NCBI GenBank assembly: GCA_011523615.1
Contig: WTGJ01000027.1
Span: forward strand, 138,756-202,755
Origin: Chloroflexota bacterium
GTDB taxonomy: Bacteria; Chloroflexota; Anaerolineae; Aggregatilineales; Phototrophicaceae
Direction: 5' to 3'
Length of the DNA stretch: 64,000 nucleotides
Below the pieces are notes generated by a model. That model saw nothing but the letters and a program-made list of their open reading frames with translations, did not search any database and was not told the origin of the DNA. Position 1 is the stretch's first letter. Each line of letters opens with the position of its first letter. Made by a program: the position numbers and the translations under genes. This document shows positions 16,977 through 26,842 of this stretch, in pieces.

Positions 16977-18193
16977 GATGGTGTCACTTCCTTGGTCAGG
17001 GCCGAGAGAGCGGGCAAGGCCTCGCCAGCCAGCAGCGCCAAGCTGGCACCTCCGCCAGTGGAGAGATGGCTGACTTGTTCGGCATAGCCCGCGGCCTGGA
17101 TGGTCGCCGCGGAATCACCCCCGCCAATGATCGTGGTCGCACCCTTGCTGGTCTGTGCTGCGATCGCCTGGGCCAACGCGTAGCTGCCGATGGCGAACTG
17201 AGGGTTCTCTGTTACCCCCAGTGGTCCATTCCAGATGATCGTCTGTGCCCCTTCCAGCTCGGCGGTGAAACGTTGCACCGTAGCCGGGCCGATATCCATG
17301 ATGCGCCAACCAGCGGGCAGCGGTTCAGCGACCGAGACGTGTTGTATGTCGGCCGTGATGCCATCCGGCGGCGCGATGGTGGCATCCAGCGGCAACCACA
17401 TGCGTCCTGCAGCCTGTGCCAACAGCTTGCGAGCCAATGGGAAGGCAGCAGGTTCCACCAGTGAATCGCCCAGGTCTTGCCCCTGCGCGGCGAGGAAGGT
17501 ATTGGCCATCCCACCTCCAATCAACACCCGATCGGCACGATCCAACAATCGCTCCAGTATCGTGATTTTGTCCGATATCTTGGCGCCACCCAAGATCGCC
17601 AGATAAGGCCTTTGGGGATGGCGGAGAGCGCTGCTCAAGTAAAACACTTCCTTCGTCACCAATTGACCCACATAAGCAGGTAGCAAGTTGGATAGCCCGA
17701 CATTGGAAGCATGAGCTCGGTGGCAAGTGCCAAATGCATCGTTGACGAACACATCACCCAGACGAGCCAATTGGGCCGCAAATGGTGCATCGTTCTGGGT
17801 TTCGCCTTCATGAAAACGGGTATTTTCCAGCAGCCACACCGAGCCGTGTGGGGATTGGTCAATGGCCTGCTCCACTTCAGTGCCGATGCAATCCTCGCTG
17901 AAATGAACTTCCTGGTTGATCCATTTGGAAAGCAAGGGAGCGATGGGCGCCAGCGAAAGATCTTCACTGCGCTTGCCCTTCGGCCGGCCCAGGTGGGAAA
18001 GCAGCACGAGCGCTCTGGGGTGCTGTTCCAGGATGGTCGATATCGTCGGTAGAGCCGCCCGAATGCGCGAATCGTCGGCAACTTCTCTACCGATCAGGGG
18101 GACGTTGAAATCAACCCGGCAGAGAACGCGCTGATCCTGCAGATCTGCCTGGTGCAATTGTGGGAGGTCGATGTCTACAGCGTTCACCTTCAT
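16973..18193 (-). CDS. pgk: Phosphoglycerate kinase
   Basis: The start is set at the ATG 18193, two bases after the gapA stop, where GGTGAGG serves as ribosome binding site. The longer open frame to 18256 lies inside gapA. The 406-residue protein has CRVDFNVPL at the N-terminus, LLSHLGRPKG near residue 60, VNDAFGTCHRAHAS near 165, and the nucleotide-binding ILGGAKISDKI and GGGDSAATI segments. It catalyses the ATP-forming step after GapA. Confidence 0.97.
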   Translation of the reverse strand: MKVNAVDIDLPQLHQADLQDQRVLCRVDFNVPLIGREVADDSRIRAALPTISTILEQHPRALVLLSHLGRPKGKRSEDLSLAPIAPLLSKWINQEVHFSEDCIGTEVEQAIDQSPHGSVWLLENTRFHEGETQNDAPFAAQLARLGDVFVNDAFGTCHRAHASNVGLSNLLPAYVGQLVTKEVFYLSSALRHPQRPYLAILGGAKISDKITILERLLDRADRVLIGGGMANTFLAAQGQDLGDSLVEPAAFPLARKLLAQAAGRMWLPLDATIAPPDGITADIQHVSVAEPLPAGWRIMDIGPATVQRFTAELEGAQTIIWNGPLGVTENPQFAIGSYALAQAIAAQTSKGATTIIGGGDSAATIQAAGYAEQVSHLSTGGGASLALLAGEALPALSALTKEVTPS

Positions 18194-18195
18194 CC

Positions 18196-19218
18196 TCACC
18201 GTTGTGATGCACCGATGTAGCGGACCAAATCCGCGACGCGGCAGGCATAGCCCCATTCGTTATCATACCAGGTGATGATCTTGGCAATTTTCCCATCCAC
18301 CACTTGAGTGGATGGCGCATCGACGATGCTGGAATGGGGGTTGCCGCGAAAATCGTTGCTGACCAGTGGTTCATGCGTGACCGAAAGAACGCCCGCCATG
18401 CGGCCATCGGCCGCTTCTTGGAAGGCAGCGAGCAATTCTTCGGTGTCGGTGGGTCGTTCCAGGATGGCGACGAAATCCACCAGCGAAACGGTGGGGCTCG
18501 GAACGCGAACGGCCATCCCCGTGAAACGCCCCTGCAATTCGGGTATCACCAGGGCAACGGCTTGGGCGGCACCGGTACTGGTCGGGATGATATTTTCCGC
18601 GGCTGAGCGCGCGCGGCGCAAATCACTGTGCGGTAGATCCAGCAATTGTTGGTCACTCGTGTAGGAATGAATGGTCGTCATCACACCGCGTTCGATGCCA
18701 AAGTGATCGTGCAAAACGCGGGCGGGTGGCGCGAGGCAGTTCGTCGTGCAAGACGCGTTGGAGATGATGTGGTGCGCATCTGGTTGGTACATCTCCTCAT
18801 TGACCCCCAGGCAGATGGTGATGTCTTCATTTTTGGCGGGGGCCGTGATCAGCACTTTGCGCGCCCCGGCGGCCAAGTGTTGGGCGGCGCTTTCCCGGTC
18901 GCGGAAAATGCCAGTGCTTTCGATGACGATTTCCACCCCCAGCTCATCCCAGGGTAAGGCTGCCGGGTTTCGTTCGGCACAAAAACAAATGGCTTTCCCG
19001 TCAATGATGAGTTCGTCCTCTTTTTCTTCCACCACACCCGCAAAAGGACCATACGTGCTGTCGTAGCGAAACAGATGCGTCATGGTGTGTAGATCGCCCA
19101 GGTCGTTCACCGCAACGACTTCAATTTCAGAGGGGTAACGCTTGAGGATCGCTTTGAGGGATTGACGTCCGATCCTCCCAAAGCCATTGATTCCGACTCG
19201 GGTCGTTTTTTGATTCAT
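18196..19218 (-). CDS. gapA: Glyceraldehyde-3-phosphate dehydrogenase (type I)
   Basis: This 340-residue enzyme has a Rossmann motif [10 protein letters not shown] at 9-18 and an Asp in VAVNDL that favours NAD. The catalytic cysteine is C157 in [10 protein letters not shown], with its partner H184 in TIHSYT. The C-terminal [11 protein letters not shown] motif is intact. The usual LAPVAKV reads LAPPARV, a small change after the active site. It overlaps yvcK by 4 bases upstream and is almost abutted by pgk. Confidence 0.97.
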   Translation of the reverse strand: MNQKTTRVGINGFGRIGRQSLKAILKRYPSEIEVVAVNDLGDLHTMTHLFRYDSTYGPFAGVVEEKEDELIIDGKAICFCAERNPAALPWDELGVEIVIESTGIFRDRESAAQHLAAGARKVLITAPAKNEDITICLGVNEEMYQPDAHHIISNASCTTNCLAPPARVLHDHFGIERGVMTTIHSYTSDQQLLDLPHSDLRRARSAAENIIPTSTGAAQAVALVIPELQGRFTGMAVRVPSPTVSLVDFVAILERPTDTEELLAAFQEAADGRMAGVLSVTHEPLVSNDFRGNPHSSIVDAPSTQVVDGKIAKIITWYDNEWGYACRVADLVRYIGASQR

Positions 19219-20522
19219 GTGGGACTCCTTGGCATGTTGACGGGTGTAAGGGCCTCGCCCTCTTCATGGATGGCGCAAATCTCGTGGATGGATTGAGCAA
19301 GTTTTTGGGAATCATGCCGCCACGGTCGGTCGGTGTCGACGAGATCGCGGTAGTGAAATTGATAGCGCCGCAAAATTTCATGCTGGTGCGGGGCCGGGGG
19401 GACATATTCAGTGATGCCACGATTTTCCCTGGGGTAATGATCATTGATCAAGACATGGTCGAATAAACCGTGGCCGCAATGCTGCTCAATGGCGAGGACG
19501 TGCTGCGCGGCATCGAAGTCATCGGTCTCTCCGGGTTGGGTGGCGACGTTGCAAATGTAAATCCGGGGAACGTTGGCTTCGCGCAGGGCAGCAGCGATGC
19601 CATTCACCAGCAAATTGGGGATGATGCTCGTGAACAGGCTGCCCGGCCCGATGATCAGGATCGCCGCCTCGGCGATGGCCTCCAGACAGGTAGAAAATGC
19701 CTCGGCATGTACCGGCTCCAAGCGAATCTGAACGATTTCACCACCCGCGCTGCTGATGTTCGTTTCACCGCGGATTTCCTGCACGGATGACTGGCCGGGC
19801 AAACGCACCTGGGCCACCAAGTGGGTTTCCCTCAACGTCGCGGGCAACACCCGGCCCTGGATGTTCAAGACGCGCTCGATTTCCAGCAATGCGCTCACCG
19901 TATCTCCTGTGACGTCGCTCAAAGCGCTGATCAGCAAATTGCCAAAGGCATGACCGCGGAGAGAGCCCTGGTCAAATCGGTAATCCATCAATTGCGTCAT
20001 CAAACTCTCATCTTGTGAAAGCGCGGCGATGTTGCTGCGCAGGTCTCCCGGGGGTAAGCCACCCAGTTCGCGCCGCAAGCGTCCGGAAGAACCGCCATCA
20101 TCGCTGACGGTGACGATGGCGGTGATGTTGCTGGTGTGGCGCTTGAAGCCACGCAGCACGGCTGGTAGACCGGTGCCACCACCGATCGCAACCAGCTGTA
20201 CTCCCCGACTGCGCACGTTATGCGCAACGACGATTTCAGCGACGGGTCCTGGTGTTTGCCGGCGATATGGGCGAAGCAAATTTCGGGATAGGCGCAGGAT
20301 GGCGAGCGCGGCCAAGCCGGCTCCCGCGCTGAGCAACACGATGCCGCTGATGATGTGCCCTCGTTGCAACGTCCCGCCGGCGGATTGATTGCCAATGAGC
20401 CAGCCGAACACACCAAACCAGATGGCCAGGGCGACACAAAGCGCAAACAGCCAGCGTTTGATGCCAATTCCCAGGGTGAGCCATTTGACCCAATTCTGTG
20501 TGGGCAGATACATGCCTTGCAT
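19215..20522 (-). CDS. yvcK: YvcK/CofD-like gluconeogenesis factor with an N-terminal membrane anchor
   Basis: This 435-residue protein has two membrane helices in its first 90 residues ([19 protein letters not shown] and [20 protein letters not shown]), then a CofD-like domain from about residue 105. Family marks are [46 protein letters not shown] and [16 protein letters not shown]. In Bacillus the soluble homologue is needed for growth on gluconeogenic carbon sources and for normal cell shape. Here it heads the gapA-pgk-tpiA set and overlaps gapA by 4 bases, tying it physically to glycolysis/gluconeogenesis. ATG at 20513 is an alternative start. Confidence 0.93.
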   Translation of the reverse strand: MQGMYLPTQNWVKWLTLGIGIKRWLFALCVALAIWFGVFGWLIGNQSAGGTLQRGHIISGIVLLSAGAGLAALAILRLSRNLLRPYRRQTPGPVAEIVVAHNVRSRGVQLVAIGGGTGLPAVLRGFKRHTSNITAIVTVSDDGGSSGRLRRELGGLPPGDLRSNIAALSQDESLMTQLMDYRFDQGSLRGHAFGNLLISALSDVTGDTVSALLEIERVLNIQGRVLPATLRETHLVAQVRLPGQSSVQEIRGETNISSAGGEIVQIRLEPVHAEAFSTCLEAIAEAAILIIGPGSLFTSIIPNLLVNGIAAALREANVPRIYICNVATQPGETDDFDAAQHVLAIEQHCGHGLFDHVLINDHYPRENRGITEYVPPAPHQHEILRRYQFHYRDLVDTDRPWRHDSQKLAQSIHEICAIHEEGEALTPVNMPRSPT

Positions 20523-20566
20523 ATTAGCGTTGGAAGTGGCTGGTTTCTACGCTGGGCCAAGCCTAG

Positions 20567-21199
20567 TCAGTCATTGATGTTGCGCCCGAGTCGATGCGTA
20601 CCGTAAAAGATGCAGCACACTGCGAAACACATCAGCAACGCCAGACAGGCAGTGGAGAATAGCCAGAATCTGGGCGGGAAATTCTGTATGAGCGTCGCAG
20701 AATTGCGGAATTGCCAACTGCCACTGGCAAAAAAGATGCGGTGAAAACCGGCGAAGGCGCTTTCCCAAGCAGCGAAAGTCAGCAGCGCACCTGCACCCAG
20801 CAGAACCAGGGTAAAGGTTGCACCGAGGCGAAGACCCAGGCGCCAGGTAGACAGACCAAATTTGCATCGCCACTGCAGCAAGCCGGTGACCAGCAGCGCG
20901 GCCAATAGCAAAAGATACCCCTGGCGGAGCAACGCACTCACATCCGCCAGATGAGCCAGTTCACGGGGAGTCAAGTCACTCAACGGGTATGCACTCTCTG
21001 GAGAGACGATTTGCTGGCGAACATAATGGAAGATGGCAGCTGCCGAGGAGGGTTCCAGTTCAATATGCAAGATCTGCTGAGCCAGGGTGGCGTAAAGGGG
21101 GCTCAATAACGGAGCGACGCAAATCAACGTGAGCAGCAAGGGAAGCACCACGGTCAGCCACCCGAGGAAAACAATTTCCATACTGAGCTGGGTCTTCAA
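20567..21199 (-). CDS. DUF1461/TIGR01906 membrane protein (Lit-like)
   Basis: This 210-residue protein has about four membrane helices and an extracytoplasmic loop between the first two. The family signature is clear near the C-terminal half: GFHRIFFASGSWQF, then LIQNFPPRFW. A characterised relative in Enterococcus, Lit, moves an acyl chain within lipoproteins. Whether this copy does so is inference from the family. It overlaps the upstream spermidine-synthase-like gene by 4 bases and precedes yvcK by 44 bases. Confidence 0.85.
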   Translation of the reverse strand: MKTQLSMEIVFLGWLTVVLPLLLTLICVAPLLSPLYATLAQQILHIELEPSSAAAIFHYVRQQIVSPESAYPLSDLTPRELAHLADVSALLRQGYLLLLAALLVTGLLQWRCKFGLSTWRLGLRLGATFTLVLLGAGALLTFAAWESAFAGFHRIFFASGSWQFRNSATLIQNFPPRFWLFSTACLALLMCFAVCCIFYGTHRLGRNIND

Positions 21200-22797
21200 T
21201 GGCGCAGCGTTTCGAGTTCCTGGGAAAACAGGAAGCGCAACAGGATGGAATCCACCAAAGCCTCGACCGGGGCGAGATCATCGGTGAACACGATTCCTCC
21301 GTCGCGCAAAGGAGATGCCGAGCGAACCGTCAATTCCAGGATGCGGCGCAAGTGGGGTGAGGCATCTGCCGGCAAGTCACGCAGGTTGGCTTGCAAATTG
21401 CTGGGCGAAGTGGGTTTGATGCTGGCATAGAGCAATGAATTGAAGGAATTGGGCACGTCCACAGCATGCACACTGGGAAATACCTGCTGCAAGGTCGCGG
21501 CCAGGGCATCCACCAGGCGCCGATCGCTCGATGTGCGACCCACATTGATCGCCAAAACCCCCTCATTGCTCAAGAGTGACCTGGCCTCCTTAAAGAATTC
21601 TACAGTGGTGAGGTGCCAGGGGATGTAAGGCGGACGATAGGCATCGATGGCAATTGCGTCGAATTGCTGATTCAGCTGGCGAAGGGCAAAGCGGCCATCT
21701 TGTGGGATGGTTACCAGAGAAGGCATCGCTGCTTCGTTCAACTCAAAGTGGCTCGCCGCCAGGGCAAGGATTTCGCCATCCAACTCGATCCCCGTCATCG
21801 GGATGTCGCCATATATCGCCTGGTGTTGCCTGGCGATGGTACCCGCCGCCAGGCCGATGATGAGCAGGGATTTCACTTGCTCTGGGGCGAAGGGGGGCGC
21901 GTTGAAATACGGCGCCGCCAGGAAAAAATCCCAACTCCCGTCGAAGAAGCGCTCTGTCGGATGCCAGATGCTATGCACCCCCTGTCCTTCATTGAGGTGC
22001 AGATAGCGCGTACCGGCGCGGTCTGCCAAAACTTGCACGTAATTGTATGCTGATTCCGTTTCGTCCAGGAGCAGGAAACCTTCAGGAGCGGGTCGCAACG
22101 GTCCTCGCAGCCTCATCAACGTCAAGATCGCGATCAGCAGTGCGACCCAAAGCCAGCGGAATGCCTTGTTACCGACTGCGCGCCATAAGCCATACAATGC
22201 CAGCAAGTAAAGCGCTGCAGCGAGGATCAAGAAACTCTGGAGGGTGCCAAAGGTGGGGATCAGCACCAGCGCGCTGGCAAAGGTGCCCAGCAAGCTGCCC
22301 AGTGTGCCGACGGCATAGATGCTGCCGGAAATTTTCCCAGCGTGTTCCAATTCGTTGATCGCCAGCCGAATCGCAAACGGCGAAACGCAGCCCAATAAAG
22401 TGATGGGCACGGCAAAAAGCAGCAATACGGTGAAGAATGAGCCCAGCGCCAGTGCGCCGTTGATCTCCGAAAGGGCGGAGGCAGCCACCTGCAATACAGG
22501 ATGCGCCAAAAATGGCAAGAACGCACAGAGCCCTGCGGCGATCAAGAGCAGGCGAAACAAGAGCCCAGGGTCAGGTGAGCGATCGGCCCAGCGACCACCG
22601 ATGTAATAGCCGAGAGTTAGATAGAAGAGCATCAAACCGATGATGTTGGCCCAGACGATATTGCTGCTGCCAAAGAAACTGCCCAATAGGCGCGAAGCAC
22701 TGATCTCCACCCCCAGGGTCGTCATTCCGCTGACGAAGACCACGGCGAGCAGTAAGGGGGATGAGATCGTTGTGGGATGGCTCCGAGCGGCCATCAA
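21196..22797 (-). CDS. Membrane-fused spermidine-synthase-like methyltransferase-fold protein
   Basis: This 533-residue protein joins about seven membrane helices (residues 15-230, including LAVVFVSGMTTLGVEISASR) to a soluble SpeE-like domain (about 245-510). In the soluble part, SLLIIGLAAGTIAR takes the place of the usual glycine-rich GGGxG loop, and TGIELDGEI and AIAIDAYRPP match the acidic and Asp motifs of the fold. Such fusions are often annotated as spermidine synthase, but substrate and activity are open. It sits between DUF58 and the Lit-like gene with 4-base overlaps on both sides. Confidence 0.85.
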   Translation of the reverse strand: MMAARSHPTTISSPLLLAVVFVSGMTTLGVEISASRLLGSFFGSSNIVWANIIGLMLFYLTLGYYIGGRWADRSPDPGLLFRLLLIAAGLCAFLPFLAHPVLQVAASALSEINGALALGSFFTVLLLFAVPITLLGCVSPFAIRLAINELEHAGKISGSIYAVGTLGSLLGTFASALVLIPTFGTLQSFLILAAALYLLALYGLWRAVGNKAFRWLWVALLIAILTLMRLRGPLRPAPEGFLLLDETESAYNYVQVLADRAGTRYLHLNEGQGVHSIWHPTERFFDGSWDFFLAAPYFNAPPFAPEQVKSLLIIGLAAGTIARQHQAIYGDIPMTGIELDGEILALAASHFELNEAAMPSLVTIPQDGRFALRQLNQQFDAIAIDAYRPPYIPWHLTTVEFFKEARSLLSNEGVLAINVGRTSSDRRLVDALAATLQQVFPSVHAVDVPNSFNSLLYASIKPTSPSNLQANLRDLPADASPHLRRILELTVRSASPLRDGGIVFTDDLAPVEALVDSILLRFLFSQELETLRH

Positions 22798-24044
22798 ATG
22801 ATGGGGTCCTCGAGCGCAGCGGCGATGTGATCACCACAGCGGACGACGACGGAAGGGATACGACTGATGTGCAATAAAGACCGCAGTTGATCCGCATCCG
22901 CACCCGGGGCGCCAAACGAGCCAGGATCGATGAGGACACAAACCGGCGAGATGCCACGGCGCGACAAAATACGCACCTGAGTCACCCATTCGAGATCCAC
23001 AGAGGCGGTGATCACGACCAGCGTGGTGCCGCGGGTGATGTTGGGCGTATCCAAGACGAGCATTTGCGCCAGAGAGTAATTGGAAAAACTGCGCGCGGTC
23101 GCCAGCGATTGCAAGATGAGTTCCAGCTGCCTTTCCCCCCGCTCAGGTTGGTGCAGATCATGTTGCGGAGTGTAGGCGACAAAGCCCAGGGCTCGTTCCA
23201 ATTGGATGAAGTAATGGGCCATGGATGCCGCACAAACGACCACATATTCTTCGGTCGAGGCGGGGATTTTTGCCTGGTAAGAAATCAGATTGCCGGTTCG
23301 CTCTTTGCGAATCACATCTCTGGCTTCAAACAAAGAATCTGAGGAAAAATCAACAAACAGCCAGACATCGGCCAAGGGATCCAACTCGAACTCTTTGACC
23401 ATCAGCTTGTCGTGGCGGGCGGTGGAGCGCCAATGGATGCGGTTGAAACTATCACCAGGGACATATTCACGGATGCCATCGGCATTGGTCGTTACGAAAT
23501 GCGCCCGCCGCCGGACCTGGCCACCTCCGCTCAGATACCCCGAAGGCATTTTGATGCGGTTGATGGGGAGGGTAGCTGGATAAATGACGACATCGGCGAC
23601 TTGCGGCAAGCGTCGCTTGAGGGAAAACAACCCAAAGGGATCGGAAGTGACCACTTCCAGCGGACCCAAACGAAAGGCCCCACGGGCGATGCATTGCGTC
23701 CGAACCGACCAGCTCCAATCCTGCCTGGCAAAGAGACGCGTGACGACTTGGTCGCATCGGTGGCCCGGTAGTTCGGAATGGTCACGCAATTCCAACCAGA
23801 GTTTGGGAAACCAATTTCGATTGCGGATGTTGAATCTTTCTTCAAAATCTCGGCCGACCTGAGAACGGTGCGTGAGGGTTTTTCGACGAATGTTCAGACC
23901 TCTCAGAGACAACCAGGCCCAAAGATAAGCAAGTGGCAACAAGGAGGCCAACAGGGCGGCAGTTTGGAAAAAAATGACGCGGCCGCTCCCGACGCCAACC
24001 AGCACACTGGTGCCGATCAAGGAATATAAGGCCAGGCGCCTCAT
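22794..24044 (-). CDS. DUF58 domain protein (MoxR partner)
   Basis: This 416-residue protein starts with two membrane helices (residues 4-48), then a beta-rich region with GPLEVVTSDPFGLF. The DUF58 core motif YVPGDSFNRIHWRSTARHDK is near residue 200, followed by a von Willebrand-like part ending in VCVLIDPG. DUF58 proteins are nearly always paired with MoxR ATPases, as here, 6 bases upstream. The pair is thought to act as a chaperone-like system for metal or enzyme-complex assembly; the client is unknown. Confidence 0.92.
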   Translation of the reverse strand: MRRLALYSLIGTSVLVGVGSGRVIFFQTAALLASLLPLAYLWAWLSLRGLNIRRKTLTHRSQVGRDFEERFNIRNRNWFPKLWLELRDHSELPGHRCDQVVTRLFARQDWSWSVRTQCIARGAFRLGPLEVVTSDPFGLFSLKRRLPQVADVVIYPATLPINRIKMPSGYLSGGGQVRRRAHFVTTNADGIREYVPGDSFNRIHWRSTARHDKLMVKEFELDPLADVWLFVDFSSDSLFEARDVIRKERTGNLISYQAKIPASTEEYVVVCAASMAHYFIQLERALGFVAYTPQHDLHQPERGERQLELILQSLATARSFSNYSLAQMLVLDTPNITRGTTLVVITASVDLEWVTQVRILSRRGISPVCVLIDPGSFGAPGADADQLRSLLHISRIPSVVVRCGDHIAAALEDPII

Positions 24045-24050
24045 CGGATT

Positions 24051-25058
24051 TCAGTTGACTTGCGGGGTTGCGCCAGGAATGGGTGTGCGGGCCATGATTT
24101 CCTGCACGATGCTGCGCGAAGAGATATCTTTCACCCGCGCGACAGGGCTGACGATGATGCGGTGCGCCAGGGTAACTTCCGCCAATGCTTTGACATCATC
24201 GGGGATCACATACTCTCGCCCCGCCATTGCGGCACGCGCCTGCGCCGTACGAAACAACGCCAATGATCCGCGCGGACTGCTCCCCAGATACACATCGGCG
24301 TGTTTGCGCGTCGCCAAGACCAAATCCACGATGTATCGTTTGACTTCATCGGCGACATACACTTGACGGACCGCTTCTTGGGCCTGCCTCAACTCATCCA
24401 CGGTCACCGTTTGTTCCAGTCGATAGATGGGATGCTCATATTGTTGCACGGTCAGCACATCGATCTCTTCTTGCGGTTTGGGATAACCCAGCTGAATCCT
24501 CAATAGGAAACGATCCAACTGCGCTTCGGGAAGGGGAAAGGTGCCTTCGTATTCGATGGGGTTTTGAGTGGCCAGGATCATGAAGGGGTCGTCGAGATAG
24601 TATGTAACCCCATCCACCGTGACCTGTTGCTCTTCCATGACCTCCAACATGGCTGCCTGAGTCTTCGGCGTGGCACGGTTGATTTCATCCGCCAAGACGA
24701 TTTGTGCCATGATCGGCCCGCCGCGGAATTCGAATTCTCGGGTTTGCTGGTTGAAGAGTGAAACGCCCGTTACATCGGAAGGGAGCATGTCGGGCGTGAA
24801 CTGAATGCGGCTGAAACTGCAGCCGATGGCCTGGGCCAACGCTTTCGCCAGCATCGTTTTCCCGACACCGGGGATGTCTTCAATCAGCAAGTGCCCTTTG
24901 CAGACCAAACCCAATACGGTCAGCAGGATCTCGTTGCGCTTGCCGATGATGACTTTCCCGACGTGTTGCACGATCCGTTCCGCGACGGATTGCACCAATA
25001 ACACTTGCCGTTGTACCGTGCCATTATGAAGGCGTCTTGTTTCTTGCGCTGTTTCCAT
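24051..25058 (-). CDS. MoxR family AAA ATPase
   Basis: This 335-residue protein has Walker A at [13 protein letters not shown] near residue 65, Walker [17 protein letters not shown] near 125, and the MoxR motif [22 protein letters not shown] near 170. A C-terminal lid domain includes [11 protein letters not shown]. It is the first gene of the minus-strand run that continues through DUF58, the SpeE-like fusion, Lit-like, YvcK and the glycolytic genes. It is divergent from pyrG. Confidence 0.95.
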   Translation of the reverse strand: METAQETRRLHNGTVQRQVLLVQSVAERIVQHVGKVIIGKRNEILLTVLGLVCKGHLLIEDIPGVGKTMLAKALAQAIGCSFSRIQFTPDMLPSDVTGVSLFNQQTREFEFRGGPIMAQIVLADEINRATPKTQAAMLEVMEEQQVTVDGVTYYLDDPFMILATQNPIEYEGTFPLPEAQLDRFLLRIQLGYPKPQEEIDVLTVQQYEHPIYRLEQTVTVDELRQAQEAVRQVYVADEVKRYIVDLVLATRKHADVYLGSSPRGSLALFRTAQARAAMAGREYVIPDDVKALAEVTLAHRIIVSPVARVKDISSRSIVQEIMARTPIPGATPQVN

Positions 25059-25061
25059 TTC

Positions 25062-25089
25062 CTGACCAATTCACTGGACACATTATAAT
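25062..25089 (+). promoter_or_regulatory. Promoter-like element before pyrG
   Basis: A perfect TATAAT (25084-25089) lies 68 bases before the chosen pyrG start, with a weak -35 (CTGACC, 25062-25067) at 16 bases. It overlaps the divergent moxR start, so the opposite promoter may interfere. Confidence 0.55.
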
Positions 25090-25156
25090 GTGGATTGGGG
25101 GTTTGGGGCAGATGCAAAGCGAACCTGCTAGAATGACGAAGGATGGTAGGCTTGCG

Positions 25157-26830
25157 ATGACGGATACCACAAAATTCATCCTTTGCATCGGTGGTGTGGT
25201 CAGTTCGATCGGCAAGGGCGTCACCGCTGCCGCAATCGGTAGGCTGCTGAAAGCCCGCGGCAAACGCGTCCTCATCCAGAAATTGGATCCCTACCTCAAT
25301 GTAGACCCGGGTACGATGAGCCCCTATCAGCATGGCGAAGTTTTTGTCACCGCCGATGGTGCAGAAACGGACCTGGATCTCGGCCATTACGAGCGCTTCA
25401 CCGATACGGAATTGAGGCGCGAATGCAATGTCACCGCGGGCCAAGTCTATTCCAGCGTGATCGAAAAAGAACGGCGGGGTGATTACCTCGGCCGCACGAT
25501 ACAAGTGATCCCACACATCACGGATGAGATCCAGCGGCGAATCATGCAACTCAGGAAAGACGATGTGGATGTCATCATCGTGGAAATTGGGGGTACCGTC
25601 GGCGATATTGAAGGATTGCCTTTTCTGGAAGCGGTGCGACAGTTGCGCCGCAGCGTGGGCCAGGAAAATGTGCTCACCATTCACGTCACTTTTCTGCCTT
25701 TCATTCAGGCGACCGGTGAGTTAAAGACCAAGCCCACCCAACACAGTACACGCGAGCTGCGGGGAATCGGCATCCAGCCGCAGGTCATCGTCGCTCGGAC
25801 AGACCATCCCGTCAGCCAGGAGGTGATCGAAAAAATTTCGCTGTTTTGCGATGTCGATCCCAAGGCAGTCATCCCACTCCCCACAACCGATTTGTTGTAT
25901 GAGGTGCCACTGGTTCTGGAATATGCGGGATTGGGTCGTTACATCGCGGATTATTTCGGATTCAACGAAGAACCCGACTTATCCGATTGGCGCAGCCTGG
26001 TCGCTAGGATGCGGAAAACTCAGCACGCCACGAACGAACTCAACATCGGAGTGGTGGGGAAATACGTCGAATTGCATGATGCTTACATCAGTGTGAAAGC
26101 CGCCTTGACTCATGCGGTCAGCCAAATTGGCTGTCGCTTGAATCTCCATTGGATCAATTCAGGCCAATTAGAAAAAGACCCAGATTACCGCCAAAAACTC
26201 ATGGAATTGGATGGTATCATCGTGCCGGGTGGTTTTGGGCCGCGAGGGGTTGAAGGGATGATCCTGGCGGCCGAAGTTGCGCTGGAAGAGCAAATCCCAT
26301 ATCTCGGCTTGTGCCTCGGCATGCAAACCATGTGCATTGCTTTCGCCCGCCAGCGGTTGGCATTGGAAGGGGCCAACAGCACCGAGTTCGACGAGGCAAC
26401 CCCGTATCCCATCATCGATTTGATGCCGGATCAAACCCGCGTTACTGACCTGGGCGGCACCATGAGATTGGGGCATTTTCCCTGTCAACTGGTCCCGGGC
26501 ACCCGTGCAGCAGCTGCCTATGGTGAAGAGAATCCCATTTTGGAACGCCACCGCCATCGATTTGAATTCAACAATGCGTTCCGCGAGCTATTTCAACAGG
26601 GCGGTATGGTTTTCAGCGGCATCAGCCCGAATGGGCACTTGATCGAAATCGCCGAAGGTAAAGATCATCCCTTCATGCTCGGAACGCAATTCCATCCGGA
26701 ATTCCAGAGTCGCCCGGATGCAGCGCACCCGCTCTTCCTGGCTTTTGTGGAGGCGGCCAAAGCCGTGCGTCATTTGATGCCGCAGGTAGAAACGGCGGTT
26801 TCTGTCCAACTCGAACGATCGAGTTATTGA
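25157..26830 (+). CDS. pyrG: CTP synthase
   Basis: This enzyme aminates UTP to CTP using glutamine. The ATG at 25157 (MTDTTKFILCIGG) is chosen from family length and N-terminus; the frame is open to 25037. It gives 557 residues. The synthase domain has GGVVSSIGKG at 12-21 and KLDPYLNVDPGTMSPYQHGE. The C-terminal class I amidotransferase domain has its nucleophile C386 in GLCLGMQ and the catalytic His-Glu in GTQFHPEFQSRP. It is convergent with the Hsp20 gene, 12 bases away. Confidence 0.97.
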   Translation: MTDTTKFILCIGGVVSSIGKGVTAAAIGRLLKARGKRVLIQKLDPYLNVDPGTMSPYQHGEVFVTADGAETDLDLGHYERFTDTELRRECNVTAGQVYSSVIEKERRGDYLGRTIQVIPHITDEIQRRIMQLRKDDVDVIIVEIGGTVGDIEGLPFLEAVRQLRRSVGQENVLTIHVTFLPFIQATGELKTKPTQHSTRELRGIGIQPQVIVARTDHPVSQEVIEKISLFCDVDPKAVIPLPTTDLLYEVPLVLEYAGLGRYIADYFGFNEEPDLSDWRSLVARMRKTQHATNELNIGVVGKYVELHDAYISVKAALTHAVSQIGCRLNLHWINSGQLEKDPDYRQKLMELDGIIVPGGFGPRGVEGMILAAEVALEEQIPYLGLCLGMQTMCIAFARQRLALEGANSTEFDEATPYPIIDLMPDQTRVTDLGGTMRLGHFPCQLVPGTRAAAAYGEENPILERHRHRFEFNNAFRELFQQGGMVFSGISPNGHLIEIAEGKDHPFMLGTQFHPEFQSRPDAAHPLFLAFVEAAKAVRHLMPQVETAVSVQLERSSY

Positions 26831-26842
26831 AGCACGCAGCGA

